Source: CAZNXJ01 sp964577115 (GTDB lineage: Bacteria > Planctomycetota > Planctomycetia > Pirellulales > Pirellulaceae). Taken from it: a stretch of 55,922 nt of DNA. Position 1 is the stretch's first letter; each line of letters opens with the position of its first letter. Both the position numbers and the translations under genes were made by a program. The notes under the pieces were generated by a model, which had not been told where the DNA came from, ran no database searches, and worked only from the letters and a program-made list of their open reading frames with translations. Of the stretch, positions 41,797 through 50,941 are shown one piece after another. The stretch is from positions 1-55,922 of the forward strand of contig CAZNXJ010000033.1 of NCBI GenBank assembly GCA_964577115.1, read 5' to 3'.

Positions 41797-42798
41797 TCAC
41801 CGCATGCGCCACAGGTCTGCGTCGCAGATACCGAGCTGTTTCTGGAGCTGAGCGATCTCGCTGCGAAAGCGATGGGCGTCTGTTGGATAACCGGCCGTGG
41901 GACGGAGGCCGGGAAGGCGAGTGCACCAAAATTCGTTGAACGCGCGCATCGCCAGCTCGCGCAGATACTTCGACGTCATGGACGCTACGGCGCACGCGAG
42001 ATGCCCTTCGCCCTGCATTACGAAGCGAAATTCGAACTCGCGTCCCGCCGAGCGAAGGCGGTAGCAACTCACGTCGCGCGCTTCGCTGCGCACTTCCACC
42101 CACTCGTCCGGAAAAATGCTTTGGATTAGCGCCGCGTAATGATTGCGGCCACCGTGCTTATCGCAGTGAACGAGCACCTGCGGGTCGGGGTGTTCGTCGA
42201 GCATCCGGCGCACGAGCCGCAATGTCTCGCAACTCAGGATCTCCGCCTTCCCACCGCCGCGTTCGAGCAGCCCGTTCCACTCGCTCGGAAAAATCGCTCG
42301 GCTGCGCACCGCCGCGAGTTCGATCCCCGCCTGCTCAAAGCCCGCTCGGCAGCGCCGGCCAGCGTGCAAGATTTCGTCGAGCTCACAGACGGCCGGCAGC
42401 TCGTGATCAAAGCCGCAATACCAGGGCATGCTGGTGAGCGCGCCGTTGCACTCCGGCGCAATCCGCCGCCACGCGTCACTCCACGTCCGTGGCGGTTCGC
42501 CGAACGTGCCAAGCAGCGCGAGCACGCTGCGTTCTAAGGCGTCGAGGCCGGCTCCAGCGCGATACACCAGCTTCGAATCGCCGATCAGGATTGGATCCAA
42601 GCGACGTGAGCCGGCGCTGTCGGACGATCGCCGGCGTTTGGGGGCCGCCGAGGTGGGCCGCGCAACAATGCCGCTCAGCCGTTCGTACAGATCGCTCGCC
42701 AGACACTCGTCCGGTACGCGCCAGGCCGTCGCCGTGATCACTAAGGGTCCCAGATACGGTCCGTAACCGGCTTCATCCGTGCCAACGACCAGCGCCAT
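41797..42798 (-). CDS. RNase HII/HIII-family ribonuclease H
   Basis: A 333-residue enzyme that would cleave the RNA strand of RNA-DNA hybrids. GTDEAGYGPYLGPLV gives Asp8 and Glu9; IGDSKLVYR is the DSK motif; VHCDKHGG gives candidate Asp213; VMQGEGHLACAVAS gives Glu264 where RNase HII has Asp. A Glu here is the RNase HIII pattern, but the N-terminal TBP-like domain of RNase HIII is absent. It is longer than RNase HII (about 200 residues) because of central insertions around 45-65 and 100-180. Start ATG with AGGAAAGG upstream. Confidence 0.75.
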   Translation of the reverse strand: MALVVGTDEAGYGPYLGPLVITATAWRVPDECLASDLYERLSGIVARPTSAAPKRRRSSDSAGSRRLDPILIGDSKLVYRAGAGLDALERSVLALLGTFGEPPRTWSDAWRRIAPECNGALTSMPWYCGFDHELPAVCELDEILHAGRRCRAGFEQAGIELAAVRSRAIFPSEWNGLLERGGGKAEILSCETLRLVRRMLDEHPDPQVLVHCDKHGGRNHYAALIQSIFPDEWVEVRSEARDVSCYRLRSAGREFEFRFVMQGEGHLACAVASMTSKYLRELAMRAFNEFWCTRLPGLRPTAGYPTDAHRFRSEIAQLQKQLGICDADLWRMR

Positions 42799-42906
42799 CG
42801 CTCACCTTTCCTCGCCAGCGGCCGTTGGTCTCTTCACACATCGCCAACGCCTTGCCGGGCGATAGTATGCCACATCAAGGCCGAGAAATGGAGAACGGGC
42901 AGGCGG

Positions 42907-45900
42907 CTATTCAAAGACGACAATGCCGAAGCCTTTCGGTTGTGGAGTCACTGCGGCGGGCCACGTCCAGGCCTGGAGGCCGGCTTGCGGTGCAATGCGC
43001 TGTAAGCCCACCGCCCAGGCGGTCTGGGGTGCCGGCGGCTCAGCCGCCAGCTCGATCCAAGGAATGGCGGCCTCCACCGTCCAGCTCTGCCCGTCCTCAG
43101 ACTGTGCCACGAACCACTGCGGATCCCAGCTCAAGTCTCCCCAGCACTCGTCGCGTGGCCAACCGCGGTGATCAATCGTCAGCCGGTAATACGAAGCGTA
43201 ATCGCGATCGACGTCTAAAAGGATCTCGATACGGTCCCGTGCCGATAGATCCGGATCGCGCGGCCGCGGCTCGCCGCTCTTCGGATACTCGCAATCCGGC
43301 GCCCTTTCACACCGCGCCGCCACGTACAGGAACAGCTCGTCATAAGCCAGTTTTACTTCGGTCTTCCAAGGAGCGCTTTCGGGAGTCGGACCGGCGAGCG
43401 TCATCGGCCGAGCGGCCTGCCAGATTGCATCGCTTAAGTCACCGTCGAGCCGCGGACGCTCGGGAGCGCGCATACACGTCACAACGGGTTTCGGCGCCGC
43501 CCCCGTGCCGTGGCGCAACCACAGTTCGCCCTGCGCCGCCAACTGCCAGGCCGCATCGCTGCTTGACGAAGCCAACTGGTGAAAGAGCTGCTCGGCCTCG
43601 CGGCTCATGCCCAACTCGCGCTGGCAGACGCTGAGCGGGAAGCGCAGCTCGGGATCGGCGTATAGCGTCGGACGCGTGCGCGCCACGAGCGTGGCGATCT
43701 CGATGGCTTGCGGAGCTCGCGAGCGGCGGTCGAGTGTCGCGGCGGCCGGCGCATGCGTCGCCGGGCCAGCCAGCACCGCACGCGTCGTACCGGTCTCGGG
43801 CAACGAGCCTCCCGCTTGCATCGCGGCGATCGCCTGCGGATCAACCTCCGCTGCGACAACTTGCGACTGAAAGCGCGTCGTCCGCGCCTGGCGCCACGCC
43901 ATCTCGCTGCTCGCATAGTACTGGACGAGCCACACCAGGGCCGTGCCGGCCAGATCGTGGTCAGGATAGTCCCGCACGAGCCGCTGGAGGACGTCTGCGG
44001 CGAGTTCTCCGCGGCCTTGGCTTCGATATTGCTGAGCGAGCTGAAACAGCACGACGCCGCTTGTAGATGGCTTGAAGTCACGCGTCAGATCAGCGATCTG
44101 GCCGAGCCACGCGGCCCCTTCGTCGCCGGCACGCGCGATCATCTTTTCGACGTTCTGCCGCTGCTGAGCGATCCTTCCTAGCATGTTCAAGTCGCCCGGC
44201 AAAGCGTCCATCCCCATGCGCCGCGCATCGCTGCCGGGAGGCAAATGAAGCCCACTGAACACGTCCGCTCGGCCCGCATTCTGCGGTAAGCGATCGACCA
44301 GCAGGCGCAGACCGAGCTCGGTCGGTGGACGCTGGAATTCGCGGTGGGCAAGGCCGTGCGCCGGTGCAGCCACATCGCTCAGCGAACTGCCGAGGTTCGG
44401 GGCGAGCTGATAAGTGCTCAGCCGCACGGTCGCGCTGGAGACGGCCGATGTCCGCGCGAAGACCTTGTTGACGCGCCACGGTTCGAGTCCGGCGAGTGAC
44501 GCATGGTCGGGAAATGCGGTCGGGTCGCCGGCCTGCTGAGCGGCCGCAATCGCCAGTTCGGTCAGCTGCCGCGAAGCCGCGTCCGTCATTTCTCGCTCGA
44601 TGGGCTCCGTAATAATCACGTCCGGACGCCACTGACGAATGCGCCGCACCATCAGCTCGAGCATCCGCTCGCGCCCTTGCCCATCGTTCTCCTGGTCCCA
44701 GCGCTGCGTAATTCGATTTTCCGGCAGGGCGAGTCCCGCCGGACCACTGGCAAATTCCCAGGCGGCCGACGCCTCGGAGGCACCGGCGATCACCGCGGCT
44801 TGTTCGAGCCGCTGCGGGGCGGGAGCGGCAAGCGGCATCGTACCTGCCGGTGGCCGCAGCAGCTGCTCGACAGCGCCTCGATAGCCCTCGCTAGCACAGT
44901 ATTGCACGAGTAGCTCCCAGGGCATGTCATCGAAGCGCGCGAAGAGCCCCAGCAGGGCGGCACGCCGCGCCGGAGCGCGCGCCGGTCGCCACGTGCGGCC
45001 ACCATCGCGCGTTGCCAGAATGGTTCCCATCGAACCGACCGCCCATCCGCGACGCTCGTCGAGCATCACCAGGTCATCGATCGGAAGGCTCTGGCCGGTC
45101 GTGAAGCGGTTCCACGTGCGCCCCCCGTCGGGCGTGTGAAATACGATCGAGCCGGGAGCGCCTGCCAGCCAGGTATGCGGTCCCAGCGTGGCAATCGTGC
45201 GGAAGTCAAAGTAATCGCCCGCGCCGGCCGGTAGCGGCGTGGGCGGAAACTGCCATGACGCGCCCCCGTCCTCGGTGCGCATCACGAGTCCACCGTCGCC
45301 AACGAGCCAGCCCGTCGGGCCGTCCAAATGCAGGTCACGGAGCGTACGGGGCCCGAGGGGCGGAGTGCGCGAGGGATTCGATCGCCCGTAGGCCACAATC
45401 CCCAGCTTTCCCACATACCCCGCAACGGCTCCCTGTTCCAGATTCACGAAATCACCCGCAGTCCAGTGCTGTGCCCCGTCCGACGTCATCGGCGTCCAGC
45501 TCCGTCCCCCGTCAGTCGAGCGGAAAATGCCGGACGGATAGAGGGACGAACCGTTGCCGATCGCAACGCCTTCGCGCGGGTTGAAAAACCTCACCCGCTT
45601 GAGGCCGGGCAGGATGAGCCCCGGTGATTGGGACCACGTTTCGCCGCCGTCGATCGTACGCAGCAGCACGGCTTCGGTCTCATGCGTGTACGGGCGCGCG
45701 GCAGCACCGGCAATCCACCCGTGCCGAGCATCCGCGAAATGGATGTGGTGCAGCGTCGCCTGCGTCCCCACGTCCTGAAGCTGCCACGAGCGGCCGCCAT
45801 CGACGGTCCGCCACACCGTTCCGCGATCGCCCACGGCCCAGCCTCGATCGGGATCGATGAACGTGATGCTACGCAGCCGAGCATCGTCGCGCATGACCGC

Positions 45901-46020
45901 GAGCGGCTGCGTGGGCTGCGCTTGGACGAGCGTCGTGAAGGCCAGCGCGAGCCCCACCGCGTGCAGTGCCGCACGACGGCGCCACATGCCCAACCGCGGG
46001 CCGAGAGAAGTCACATGCAT
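42907..46020 (-). CDS. secreted YCF48-propeller / PIG-L-like / TPR / CBM9-like chimera
   Basis: 1037 residues. Signal peptide (to about 35); six Asp-box repeats of the form TxDGGxTW (near 73, 123, 169, 250, 297, 338) forming a YCF48/BNR propeller; then a region matching the PIG-L deacetylase layout: ALLGLFARFDDM at 355-366 where an active enzyme has HPDDE, RPDVIITEP (465-473) and AGDPTAFPDHASLAGLEPW (497-515). Helical TPR-like repeats follow (about 640-760), and a C-terminal CBM9-like domain (about 825-1037, ERPRLDGDLSDAIWQAARP). The loss of the metal-binding His suggests a catalytically dead core. Role unknown; surface carbohydrate binding is plausible. Confidence 0.7.
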   Translation of the reverse strand: MHVTSLGPRLGMWRRRAALHAVGLALAFTTLVQAQPTQPLAVMRDDARLRSITFIDPDRGWAVGDRGTVWRTVDGGRSWQLQDVGTQATLHHIHFADARHGWIAGAAARPYTHETEAVLLRTIDGGETWSQSPGLILPGLKRVRFFNPREGVAIGNGSSLYPSGIFRSTDGGRSWTPMTSDGAQHWTAGDFVNLEQGAVAGYVGKLGIVAYGRSNPSRTPPLGPRTLRDLHLDGPTGWLVGDGGLVMRTEDGGASWQFPPTPLPAGAGDYFDFRTIATLGPHTWLAGAPGSIVFHTPDGGRTWNRFTTGQSLPIDDLVMLDERRGWAVGSMGTILATRDGGRTWRPARAPARRAALLGLFARFDDMPWELLVQYCASEGYRGAVEQLLRPPAGTMPLAAPAPQRLEQAAVIAGASEASAAWEFASGPAGLALPENRITQRWDQENDGQGRERMLELMVRRIRQWRPDVIITEPIEREMTDAASRQLTELAIAAAQQAGDPTAFPDHASLAGLEPWRVNKVFARTSAVSSATVRLSTYQLAPNLGSSLSDVAAPAHGLAHREFQRPPTELGLRLLVDRLPQNAGRADVFSGLHLPPGSDARRMGMDALPGDLNMLGRIAQQRQNVEKMIARAGDEGAAWLGQIADLTRDFKPSTSGVVLFQLAQQYRSQGRGELAADVLQRLVRDYPDHDLAGTALVWLVQYYASSEMAWRQARTTRFQSQVVAAEVDPQAIAAMQAGGSLPETGTTRAVLAGPATHAPAAATLDRRSRAPQAIEIATLVARTRPTLYADPELRFPLSVCQRELGMSREAEQLFHQLASSSSDAAWQLAAQGELWLRHGTGAAPKPVVTCMRAPERPRLDGDLSDAIWQAARPMTLAGPTPESAPWKTEVKLAYDELFLYVAARCERAPDCEYPKSGEPRPRDPDLSARDRIEILLDVDRDYASYYRLTIDHRGWPRDECWGDLSWDPQWFVAQSEDGQSWTVEAAIPWIELAAEPPAPQTAWAVGLQRIAPQAGLQAWTWPAAVTPQPKGFGIVVFE

Positions 46021-46272
46021 GACCGCATCCTTGCGGAAAGTCGAACCGAGAGTACCGGTGCATGGATCCTAACGAAAGCAGCCGAATGGTCCTAGAGCGA
46101 GTGGGGTTTGAAGGCAAGCGGCGAGGGTATAGGGGCACAGCCGGGGTAGGGGGGCGGGGGAAGGAGGATGGCGCAGAGTTCAGAGTTCAGGGTTCAGAGA
46201 GTTGGAATTGCCGCCCTATCATTCGCGCTTGTGTTTCTGGCGCTGAGAATGCGTCGGCGGCCCAGTGGTGCC
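46021..46272. other. intergenic region with GTTCAGGG-type repeat
   Basis: 252 nt between two minus-strand genes. It holds a G-rich tract (46143-46168) and the repeat at 46174-46198. No gene seen. Confidence 0.4.
46174..46198. repeat. GTTCAGGG-type degenerate repeat
   Basis: Three tandem imperfect units: GAGTTCAGA, GTTCAGG, GTTCAGA. Same family as 24798-24822 and 35021-35055. Confidence 0.45.
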
Positions 46273-47208
46273 TCAATCCACTTGCCGCTCGGCGGCCGCG
46301 GCGACCACGGATCGGGTGGCGGCGACCTGGCTGCGAATGCTCCAGACGCGATACGCAAGCCCTAAGAGGATGCAGGCCCCTCCGACGAGCGTCCAGGCGG
46401 CAGGGGGCTGATAGGTAGGATGATGCCGCCAGGCGAGAAAGACCCAGACGGGGACCAGCAGCGGTTCTAAGAGCGCAATCGCCGCCGCCTCGTGACCGGG
46501 AATCGCCTGTAGGCCGCGTGCAAACAGCACATAGGGCAGAGCCATTTGCAGCATCCCAAACGCGGCCAGATACAGCCACTGAATGCCCGACGGCCAGTGG
46601 CTGCTCGTCAAGGCCAGCGGGGCGAGCACGATAGCCGTGCCGACATGATTTAGTGCAATCAACCAGAACGACTCGAGGTCCCGCAAGCGCCGCAGCATCA
46701 GCACGATGGCTGCATAGGCAACTCCGGCGGCGAGCCCGAAAAGGACGCCCTGTAGTTCGGCCCCCCGCAGCTCGTAGCGCAAGATAATCCCGACACCGAG
46801 TCCGGCCATCAGAAAGAGCACCCAATCGGATCGACGCACCGGTTCGCGCAGCCACAGCACTCCGAACAGTAGTACCCAAGCCGGAGCGGTGTTTTGGAGC
46901 CAGATGGCGAGTGACGCCTCGGACATCGCCATGGCCGAGAGGTACGTATAGTTCATCGCGGCAAACGCGGCGACCATCGGAATTAGTCCCCACGACCAGC
47001 GCGGCCGGCGCACGTTAGGAACGAGAAGCACGCTGGCGAACGTCGCTCGCCAGAATGCCAGCACGGGCCCCGACCAATCGGCAAACAGCGGCGCTTTGGC
47101 AAAGAACCCGCTCGTGCTCCACAGCACCGCGGCACAGACGATGAGCGCTCGGCCCTTCCAGAGTTGCCGCGCATTGGCTGACGCATCCGCGAGCAAATCC
47201 TGGCTCAT
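46273..47208 (-). CDS. EamA/DMT-superfamily transporter
   Basis: A 311-residue membrane protein with about ten hydrophobic helices in two EamA halves, of the drug/metabolite transporter superfamily. Typical stretches are SEASLAIWLQNTAPAWVLLF in the first half and EAAAIALLEPLLVPVWVFLA in the second, the EamA repeat signature. Substrate unknown; exporters of amino acids or metabolites are common in this family. Its ATG overlaps the upstream protease stop by 4 nt (ATGA), so the two are co-translated. Confidence 0.88.
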   Translation of the reverse strand: MSQDLLADASANARQLWKGRALIVCAAVLWSTSGFFAKAPLFADWSGPVLAFWRATFASVLLVPNVRRPRWSWGLIPMVAAFAAMNYTYLSAMAMSEASLAIWLQNTAPAWVLLFGVLWLREPVRRSDWVLFLMAGLGVGIILRYELRGAELQGVLFGLAAGVAYAAIVLMLRRLRDLESFWLIALNHVGTAIVLAPLALTSSHWPSGIQWLYLAAFGMLQMALPYVLFARGLQAIPGHEAAAIALLEPLLVPVWVFLAWRHHPTYQPPAAWTLVGGACILLGLAYRVWSIRSQVAATRSVVAAAAERQVD

Positions 47209-48242
47209 CGAAGAAACGGATACGGAGGAAGACAGAAGATCGGGATGAGCAGCGACACGAAGCCAATCGCCTTGCGAAACAGCCCCAGCTTGCGCGTGTC
47301 ATCGGCCGTCGGGGGATGGTCCGGTCCCATTAGCAGAACGAGCACCACCATCAGGCCCCAGATGTAAGCGTGGCCTTTGAGCGCGGGGGAGAGCGAGAAG
47401 TCGAGCAGCTGAGCGTTGATCGTGTCGAGGACAATAAACGCGATGACGAGGACCATCACCAGGCGCGCGATCCAGTGCGCCGCGCGGCCGAACAGGCAGT
47501 ACGAAACATGGCCCCCGTCCAGCTGGCTGACGGGCAGCATATTCAGTCCGGTCATCAGGAACCCGAACCACCCGGCAATAAACAAGGGATTGCCTTGGAG
47601 GTGCCCAATCCAGATGCCGTCGCGGAACGTAGCGGCGTCCACGCCGGCGGCTTGCATAATGAGTGACGCTCCGAGCGGCATGGCCAGCCGCAAGGGCCCC
47701 GTGCCGTTATCCGGGTCGAGCGTCAAATGATGGGCGCCATACCACATCACGGGAACGGCGATCACCAGCCCGGCCAGCGGCCCGGCAACGCCGATATCGA
47801 AGATTTGCCGCCGGTCGGCAGCCTGCGCGTTGATGCCAATGACAGCGCCCACGGTACCGATGATCGAGATCGGTAGTGGGAGAAAATAGGGTAACGAAGC
47901 GGGGACGCGATACCACACGGTCGCGAAGAAATGCCCCATCTCGTGCGTCAGCAAAATGCCGAGCACAGCCGCCATATAAAGGAGCCCCTCGCGGTAGTGC
48001 TCCAGCAGCACGCGGCGCACTGGCATCAGGCTCTGCTGCTCAAGGCTGAGCACCAAATACTGACTCGGCTCGATGCTTGCCCCAGCCCAAAAGGTGGACA
48101 TGCACGTCAGAATGAAGAGGATCACCGGCAAACGGACGCGCCGTTTGCGAGGCTGCATGGCCGCGTAGGCGCGCTGCTGTGCTGCAGCTCGTGTTGACGC
48201 GTCCACAGCGTCCGGATCGATAGTGAGGTCACGGTGATTCAC
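47205..48242 (-). CDS. site-2-protease-like M50 metallopeptidase
   Basis: 345 residues, polytopic. Zinc-binding HEMGH at His100, Glu101 and His104 in a membrane helix, and the third ligand in NMLPVSQLDGGH (Asp242). This layout, with a cytosolic N-terminus and PVSQLDGGH, is closest to the plant EGY / cyanobacterial M50 group rather than RseP, as no PDZ domain is present. It cleaves membrane proteins within the bilayer; the target is unknown. Confidence 0.88.
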   Translation of the reverse strand: MNHRDLTIDPDAVDASTRAAAQQRAYAAMQPRKRRVRLPVILFILTCMSTFWAGASIEPSQYLVLSLEQQSLMPVRRVLLEHYREGLLYMAAVLGILLTHEMGHFFATVWYRVPASLPYFLPLPISIIGTVGAVIGINAQAADRRQIFDIGVAGPLAGLVIAVPVMWYGAHHLTLDPDNGTGPLRLAMPLGASLIMQAAGVDAATFRDGIWIGHLQGNPLFIAGWFGFLMTGLNMLPVSQLDGGHVSYCLFGRAAHWIARLVMVLVIAFIVLDTINAQLLDFSLSPALKGHAYIWGLMVVLVLLMGPDHPPTADDTRKLGLFRKAIGFVSLLIPIFCLPPYPFLR

Positions 48243-48593
48243 GGTGCGGCTTCGTCCTTTCGTCTCGTCGATCCAGAATATCAGAATCGAGCCAGGCTCG
48301 AAGCGCCAGGATCACTCGCGCCCCGCTATGGCCGCGTAGGCGCCTTCCTCGAAAAACAATTATCGCCCGTTCTCACTTGAGCTCGTAGCGCCGAACGCCG
48401 CCCATGCGTAAGGCACTGTAGGCTCCTCGCAGTCGGCATCGTTGCCGGATGCTCCGTTTCAACCCGCGAATGTCACTCGGCCCTCTCCCGCGCGGTGCCA
48501 GACCGGTCTATCATAGGCCGCCACGGCCAATTCGTCGCGCTGTCGGCCAGTCCTCCCCTTTTCCGACTCTGCCTCATTGTTCGCGGCCTGATT
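48243..48593. other. 351-nt divergent intergenic region
   Basis: Upstream regions of the M50 protease (minus) and the FAD oxidoreductase (plus). I see no convincing promoter pair, hairpin or small gene. The oxidoreductase frame is open back to 48495. Confidence 0.4.
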
Positions 48594-50210
48594 ATGCGTT
48601 TCGATTGCCTTGTCATTGGCGGCGGTCACAACGGGCTCGTCGCTGCTGCCTACCTGGCCCGCGCGGGCAAGCGCGTCTGTGTGCTGGAACGCCGCCATGT
48701 GCTCGGCGGCTGCGCCACCACCGAAGCGCTCTGGCCCGGATACCGGGTGTCGACCGCCGCGTACGTAATCAGCCTGCTGCTGCCGGAGATCATGCGCGAG
48801 CTGCGGCTCAAGAGCTACGGCCTGGAAATCCTGCCACGTAATCCGTCTTCGTTCACACCGCTACTCGACGGCCGCTATTTGCTCATGGGCCCCGACAGGA
48901 GAGCGACGCGGCGCGAGATCGCGAAGTTCAGCGAGCGCGACGCCGAGCGGTTCCCGCAATACGAGGGGCTGCTCGAACGGATCTCGGAAAAACTCGAACC
49001 ACTGCTGACCCGTTCGGCGCCCGATCCGCTGCCGCTCGGCAAAGACTGGCGCCGCATCCCGCTGAGCAAGCGCGTGCGTGATACGCAGCGTATGTGGGAG
49101 TTGTATCAGGCGCTGGGAGAATTGGGCGACGAGCTGCCCGAGGCCATTGAGCTACTCACGGGAGCGGCCCGACCGATTCTCGAGCGTTGGTTTGAGGCCG
49201 ACGTGCTGCGAGCCACCCTGGCCACGGATGCGATTATCGGAGCCTTCGCATCGATCTCGGCGCCGGGCACGGCGTACGTGCTGCTGCACCACGTCATGGG
49301 CACGGCGGGCGGCGCGCGCGGCGTGTGGGGATATGTCCGCGGCGGCATGGGAGGCCTTGCCGATGCACTCGAAGGCGCCTGCCGCGATTTGCACGTTCAG
49401 ATCGAACGTGAAGCGGAAGTAACGCGCATAATCACCGAGGATGGAGCGGTCCGCGGTGTATTGCTCGCCGACCATCGGATGATCGAAGCCGATGTCGTCG
49501 TGTCGACCGTGGACGCTCACTGGACATTCGAGCGGTTTCTCAATGGGGACGAATTGCCCGAGGGTTTTCGTCGAGCGGTCGCGCGCATTGATTACTCGTC
49601 GGCATCCGCGAAAATCAATCTCGCACTGTCCGAACCGCCACGCTTCACCTGCTGGCCCACCGAGGGCGTCGGCCCGCACCTGCACGGCACGATTCACATC
49701 TCGCCGACCCTCGATTATCTCGAACGAGCCTACGAGGACGCGCGTGCCGGTCGCCCGAGTTCCGAGCCGGTGCTCGAGATCACCATGCCGTCGAGCGTCG
49801 ACGAAACTCTGGCGCCGCCCGGCAAACATGTTCTCTCGATGTTCGTCCAGTATGCGCCCTACCAGTTGGCTGAGGGAAACGGCTGGGATGATATTAAAGA
49901 AGACTTCGCGGACCGCTGCATCCAGGTGCTCGCGCGCTATGCGCCGAATATTCCCCAGGCGATCGAACACCGCCAGGTGCTCAGCCCGCTCGACCTCGAA
50001 CGAACGTTTCGGATCACGGGCGGCAACATCATGCAGGGTGCGATGCATCTCCATCAGCTGTTCTTCATGCGCCCGGTAGCCGGCTGGTCAGATCACCGAA
50101 CCCCGGTGCGCGGGCTGTATCTTGGTGGAGCGGCCAGCCATCCGGGGGGCGGCGTCATGGGCGCATGCGGCCGGAATGCGGCGGTCGAAGTACTCCGTGA
50201 CTTCGCCTAA
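48594..50210 (+). CDS. FAD-dependent oxidoreductase, phytoene-desaturase / PYROXD2-like
   Basis: A 538-residue flavoprotein. N-terminal dinucleotide motif FDCLVIGGGHNGLVAAAYLA (3-22) followed by the second GG at VLERRHVLGG; GGMGGLADALEGA is the substrate-side amine-oxidase/phytoene-desaturase signature; C-terminal FAD contact RGLYLGGAASHPGGGVMGA. Closest to the PYROXD2/CrtI-like group. A carotenoid role is not implied by the neighbours. The ATG at 48594 places the FAD motif at the N-terminus; 48495 is a longer alternative. Confidence 0.87.
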   Translation: MRFDCLVIGGGHNGLVAAAYLARAGKRVCVLERRHVLGGCATTEALWPGYRVSTAAYVISLLLPEIMRELRLKSYGLEILPRNPSSFTPLLDGRYLLMGPDRRATRREIAKFSERDAERFPQYEGLLERISEKLEPLLTRSAPDPLPLGKDWRRIPLSKRVRDTQRMWELYQALGELGDELPEAIELLTGAARPILERWFEADVLRATLATDAIIGAFASISAPGTAYVLLHHVMGTAGGARGVWGYVRGGMGGLADALEGACRDLHVQIEREAEVTRIITEDGAVRGVLLADHRMIEADVVVSTVDAHWTFERFLNGDELPEGFRRAVARIDYSSASAKINLALSEPPRFTCWPTEGVGPHLHGTIHISPTLDYLERAYEDARAGRPSSEPVLEITMPSSVDETLAPPGKHVLSMFVQYAPYQLAEGNGWDDIKEDFADRCIQVLARYAPNIPQAIEHRQVLSPLDLERTFRITGGNIMQGAMHLHQLFFMRPVAGWSDHRTPVRGLYLGGAASHPGGGVMGACGRNAAVEVLRDFA

Positions 50211-50224
50211 CGAGGATGTGTCCC

Positions 50225-50806
50225 ATGCACAGCTTCGATCCTGAACACTATGGCCCCAGTTGCGCTGCGCTTCTCCGAGGTGTCGAGCACATGCCGCTCG
50301 ACGCAGGAACGCCCAACCAGTCGGCCCGCGCATCGCTGTCTGCGCTGACGATGGACCAACTTGCGCCGGGCCGGACGGTGGTGGATCGCGACATGGCGGC
50401 AAGCTGTCTTGCCGGACTCTGGCTGCTACATAATTTTTTGGACGAGTCGCACCGCATCAGCCAGGAGATCGATACGCCTACCGGCAGCTTCTGGCACGGT
50501 ATCATGCATCGCCGCGAAGGCGATTTCTCCAATGCCAAATACTGGTTCCGTCGCGTGCGAACGCACCCGGTCTACGCGGACCTGGCGGCCGAGGCGGCCC
50601 GCCTGGCGGGCGATGAGCCGCTGGAGCCGGCAGCTCAGTTCCTGGCCCGCGCCGATACTTGGGACCCCTTCGCGATGGTCGACCTGGTGGCGGAGGCCGT
50701 CCGGGGCCGCTCGCGGCATCGCGCCTTGTGCGAGCGAATCGCGTTTGCCGAATGGGGACTGCTGTTCGATTATTGCTACCAGCGAGCCATCGGAGCGAAC
50801 GGCTAA
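50225..50806 (+). CDS. conserved hypothetical protein
   Basis: 193 residues, soluble and mostly helical. Notable conserved-looking stretches: LWLLHNFLDESHRISQEIDT, GSFWHGIMHRREGDFSNAKY and WFRRVRTHPVYADL, with several His/Asp/Glu that could bind a ligand or metal. No family recognised. The ATG at 50225 has GAGG nine nt upstream; the ATG at 50216 directly abuts GAGG and is less likely. It starts 14 nt after the oxidoreductase stop, so probably the same operon. Confidence 0.65.
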   Translation: MHSFDPEHYGPSCAALLRGVEHMPLDAGTPNQSARASLSALTMDQLAPGRTVVDRDMAASCLAGLWLLHNFLDESHRISQEIDTPTGSFWHGIMHRREGDFSNAKYWFRRVRTHPVYADLAAEAARLAGDEPLEPAAQFLARADTWDPFAMVDLVAEAVRGRSRHRALCERIAFAEWGLLFDYCYQRAIGANG

Positions 50807-50941
50807 CGCTGCCCATGCGAGGGCCGGGCCCACCTGCCGGATGGCGACCGCTGCGGCGCCGTTGATCCCTTGACGGGCCGACTGCTACACTCCAAGTTTC
50901 CTCCCTTTTCCTGGTCACCGAAGACCCCGATTTTGCGACCG

